From Agaribacter marinus (lineage in GTDB: Bacteria > Pseudomonadota > Gammaproteobacteria > Enterobacterales > Alteromonadaceae): DNA of 64,000 nt. The stretch lies in NCBI RefSeq assembly GCF_030160655.1, contig NZ_BSOT01000009.1, positions 1-64,000 on the forward strand, given 5' to 3'. The notes under the pieces are model-generated. The model saw only the letters and a list, made by a program, of their open reading frames with translations. It searched no databases and was not told the DNA's origin. A program made the translations under genes and the position numbers. Positions 62,740 through 64,000 of this stretch are shown one piece after another (position 1 is the stretch's first letter; each line of letters opens with the position of its first letter).

Positions 62740-64000
62740 TTGGATATTTTTTACGAAGCTATTTATGTCGTAGGTGCGTTTGCGTTGTGCGTGTCGCTTT
62801 ACGTTAACTTGATGCAAATTCGGATTATTCGTGAAGTAAAACATCAGACTATCCTGCTAACAAAGAACGCATGCGATAAGCCCAAAGTAATAAATAACAA
62901 TAAGCTATTTACTATGGCTAATCAGTTAGAAACTGCTGTAAAGGGGTTAGCTACGTCTAATTACTGGACGCAAAATCATGAGCAATGCCCTTCATTGTAC
63001 CGTACCAAGTTGCGCAATGAATTAGGGCAAGTGCGCAATTTACTGCATACCTTAAGACATTTCCAGTTCAATAATACCGAATGCGACGCTGCTATCGATG
63101 ATATTACTGCTCAAACAAGTGTTACGCTTGAAAACAACACCTTAGATCTATCTTCTGTACAAAAAGCATTGTTTGAGTTCGCTGATTTCCATCATTGTAA
63201 ATTGTCAATATCACTATCAGAAAAATGTATTCTTCTGATGCCAAATAGTACCTTTTGCAAAGTATTAAAAGAACTAGTCGTTAATGCCGTAGTGCATAAT
63301 GATGAGCACACCAATATTCTTGTTTATGGCGGTGTTTGTGAAAACAACTTAGTAATTAATATCTTGGACAATGGGCGAGGAATGCCTTTAGCACAACTAA
63401 ATGACATTTGGTTCAAGGTCGAGAATGCATGTGCCTTGCATCGGCGCAGTGCTGATACTTATGTGTTTACCGACTTACCGGCGGCAATATGCACCATTAA
63501 ATCGTTTGGCGGAGACGTTGAAATAAATACCGCTTTAGAATACGGAACCAATGTTAGAGTATTTGTGCCTCTTAAGGATAAAACTTCTGATGATGCAACA
63601 GACAAATGCGAGACTGATGGAAGTGTCAATAGCAATACTAAGCCTCTTGAAAATGTGCTTCAGATAGCCGCTAGCGCAGAAAAAACTTCAGCGTTTCAGC
63701 AGTTGCATAATCCAGCATTACTAGTCATTAATTTTTCAAACTCTTATGTGTTTAAAGATACAAGAGCGTCTATTTTACCAAACCATGATGTGTGTCTTGT
63801 TGAAACGATTGATGAAGCAATAACTATGCTGTCTACGCGTAACATTAAGTTAGTGTTATGTGATATCGACGTGGAATATGACAAAGCATTAGAGCTATCT
63901 TCGTTGATGATGGCTAGCCCTAAGATACGTGATATTCCGATTGTACTCTTAGCGTTTGCTATTCCTCAAGATTTACGTATTAAATTGTTGCGAGCAGGTA
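62740..64000 (+). CDS. Membrane-anchored histidine-kinase-like protein with receiver (partial)
   Basis: The gene runs off the window, so only about 420 residues are visible. I prefer a TTG at 62740, with AGGAAA before it; an ATG at 62710 has no ribosome binding site. One membrane helix (AIYVVGAFALCVSLYVNLM) leads to a helical linker (LRNELGQVRNLLHTLRHFQ), an HATPase domain with N-box KELVVNAVVHND, G1 box DNGRGMP and GTNVRVFVPL, and the start of a receiver domain with LVLCDIDVEYDKALEL. A normal H-box with HE[LF]RTP is not seen and the acidic pair of the receiver start is missing. It may be a degenerate hybrid kinase or use a different phosphate acceptor. Confidence 0.7.
   Translation, partial: MDIFYEAIYVVGAFALCVSLYVNLMQIRIIREVKHQTILLTKNACDKPKVINNNKLFTMANQLETAVKGLATSNYWTQNHEQCPSLYRTKLRNELGQVRNLLHTLRHFQFNNTECDAAIDDITAQTSVTLENNTLDLSSVQKALFEFADFHHCKLSISLSEKCILLMPNSTFCKVLKELVVNAVVHNDEHTNILVYGGVCENNLVINILDNGRGMPLAQLNDIWFKVENACALHRRSADTYVFTDLPAAICTIKSFGGDVEINTALEYGTNVRVFVPLKDKTSDDATDKCETDGSVNSNTKPLENVLQIAASAEKTSAFQQLHNPALLVINFSNSYVFKDTRASILPNHDVCLVETIDEAITMLSTRNIKLVLCDIDVEYDKALELSSLMMASPKIRDIPIVLLAFAIPQDLRIKLLRAG

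Overview
The window is a stretch of chromosome from a marine gammaproteobacterium, most likely a member of the Alteromonadales (Alteromonas, Glaciecola or Paraglaciecola type). The reasons are a complete MSHA type IV pilus locus lying directly before mreBCD-maf-rng-yhdP-nitrilase-tldD, a large TonB-dependent receptor of the kind common in this order, and a LexA-controlled yebG. Base composition is moderately low in GC and even throughout. I saw no rRNA, tRNA, CRISPR array, insertion sequence or integrase gene.

Left part (1-32.2 kb) is an accessory and housekeeping patchwork. It opens with a two-gene ATPase plus HNH nuclease module that resembles the Septu (PtuA/PtuB) anti-phage system, followed by a decayed porin fragment. 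Next comes a BlaI-type repressor with an M56-M23 fusion metallopeptidase; a palindrome and a weaker second copy lie between the repressor and a divergent secreted esterase. Ordinary genes follow (amidohydrolase, tag, asd, an RraB-like protein, a TonB-dependent receptor, gnd, a TlpA-like thioredoxin, a GGDEF/EAL protein, a HAD phosphatase). Two regulator-target pairs carry clear operators: a MarR gene with a divergent membrane-protein gene, and a TetR gene with a divergent quinone-reductase-like gene. The stretch from 23 to 32 kb is rich in small, mostly minus-strand genes (RidA, VOC, SDR, GNAT, cupin, a zinc-ribbon miniprotein) and holds a CadC-like regulator with a membrane protein downstream.

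Centre (32.3-51.1 kb) is the MSHA pilus locus in canonical order: mshI, a pilN-like gene, mshJ, K, L, M, N, E, G, F, B, A, C, D, O, P, Q, all on the plus strand with many overlaps. MshI, the PilN-like protein, MshJ and MshK form the alignment complex, MshL the secretin, MshE and MshG the motor and platform, MshB/A/C/D/O/P the pilins, and MshQ a giant LamG-bearing surface protein. MshE carries the N-terminal c-di-GMP-binding repeats, so the GGDEF/EAL protein at 16.5 kb is a plausible but unproven input. mshH (csrD), which often precedes mshI, is absent from its usual place.

Right part (51.2-62 kb) is the conserved cell-shape and envelope block: mreB, mreC, mreD, maf, rng, yhdP, a nitrilase-family amidase and tldD, mostly overlapping and probably co-transcribed from mreB. 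It ends at a stem-loop shared with the convergent SOS gene yebG. The window closes inside a membrane-anchored histidine-kinase-like/receiver protein whose usual phospho-accepting histidine motif I cannot find.
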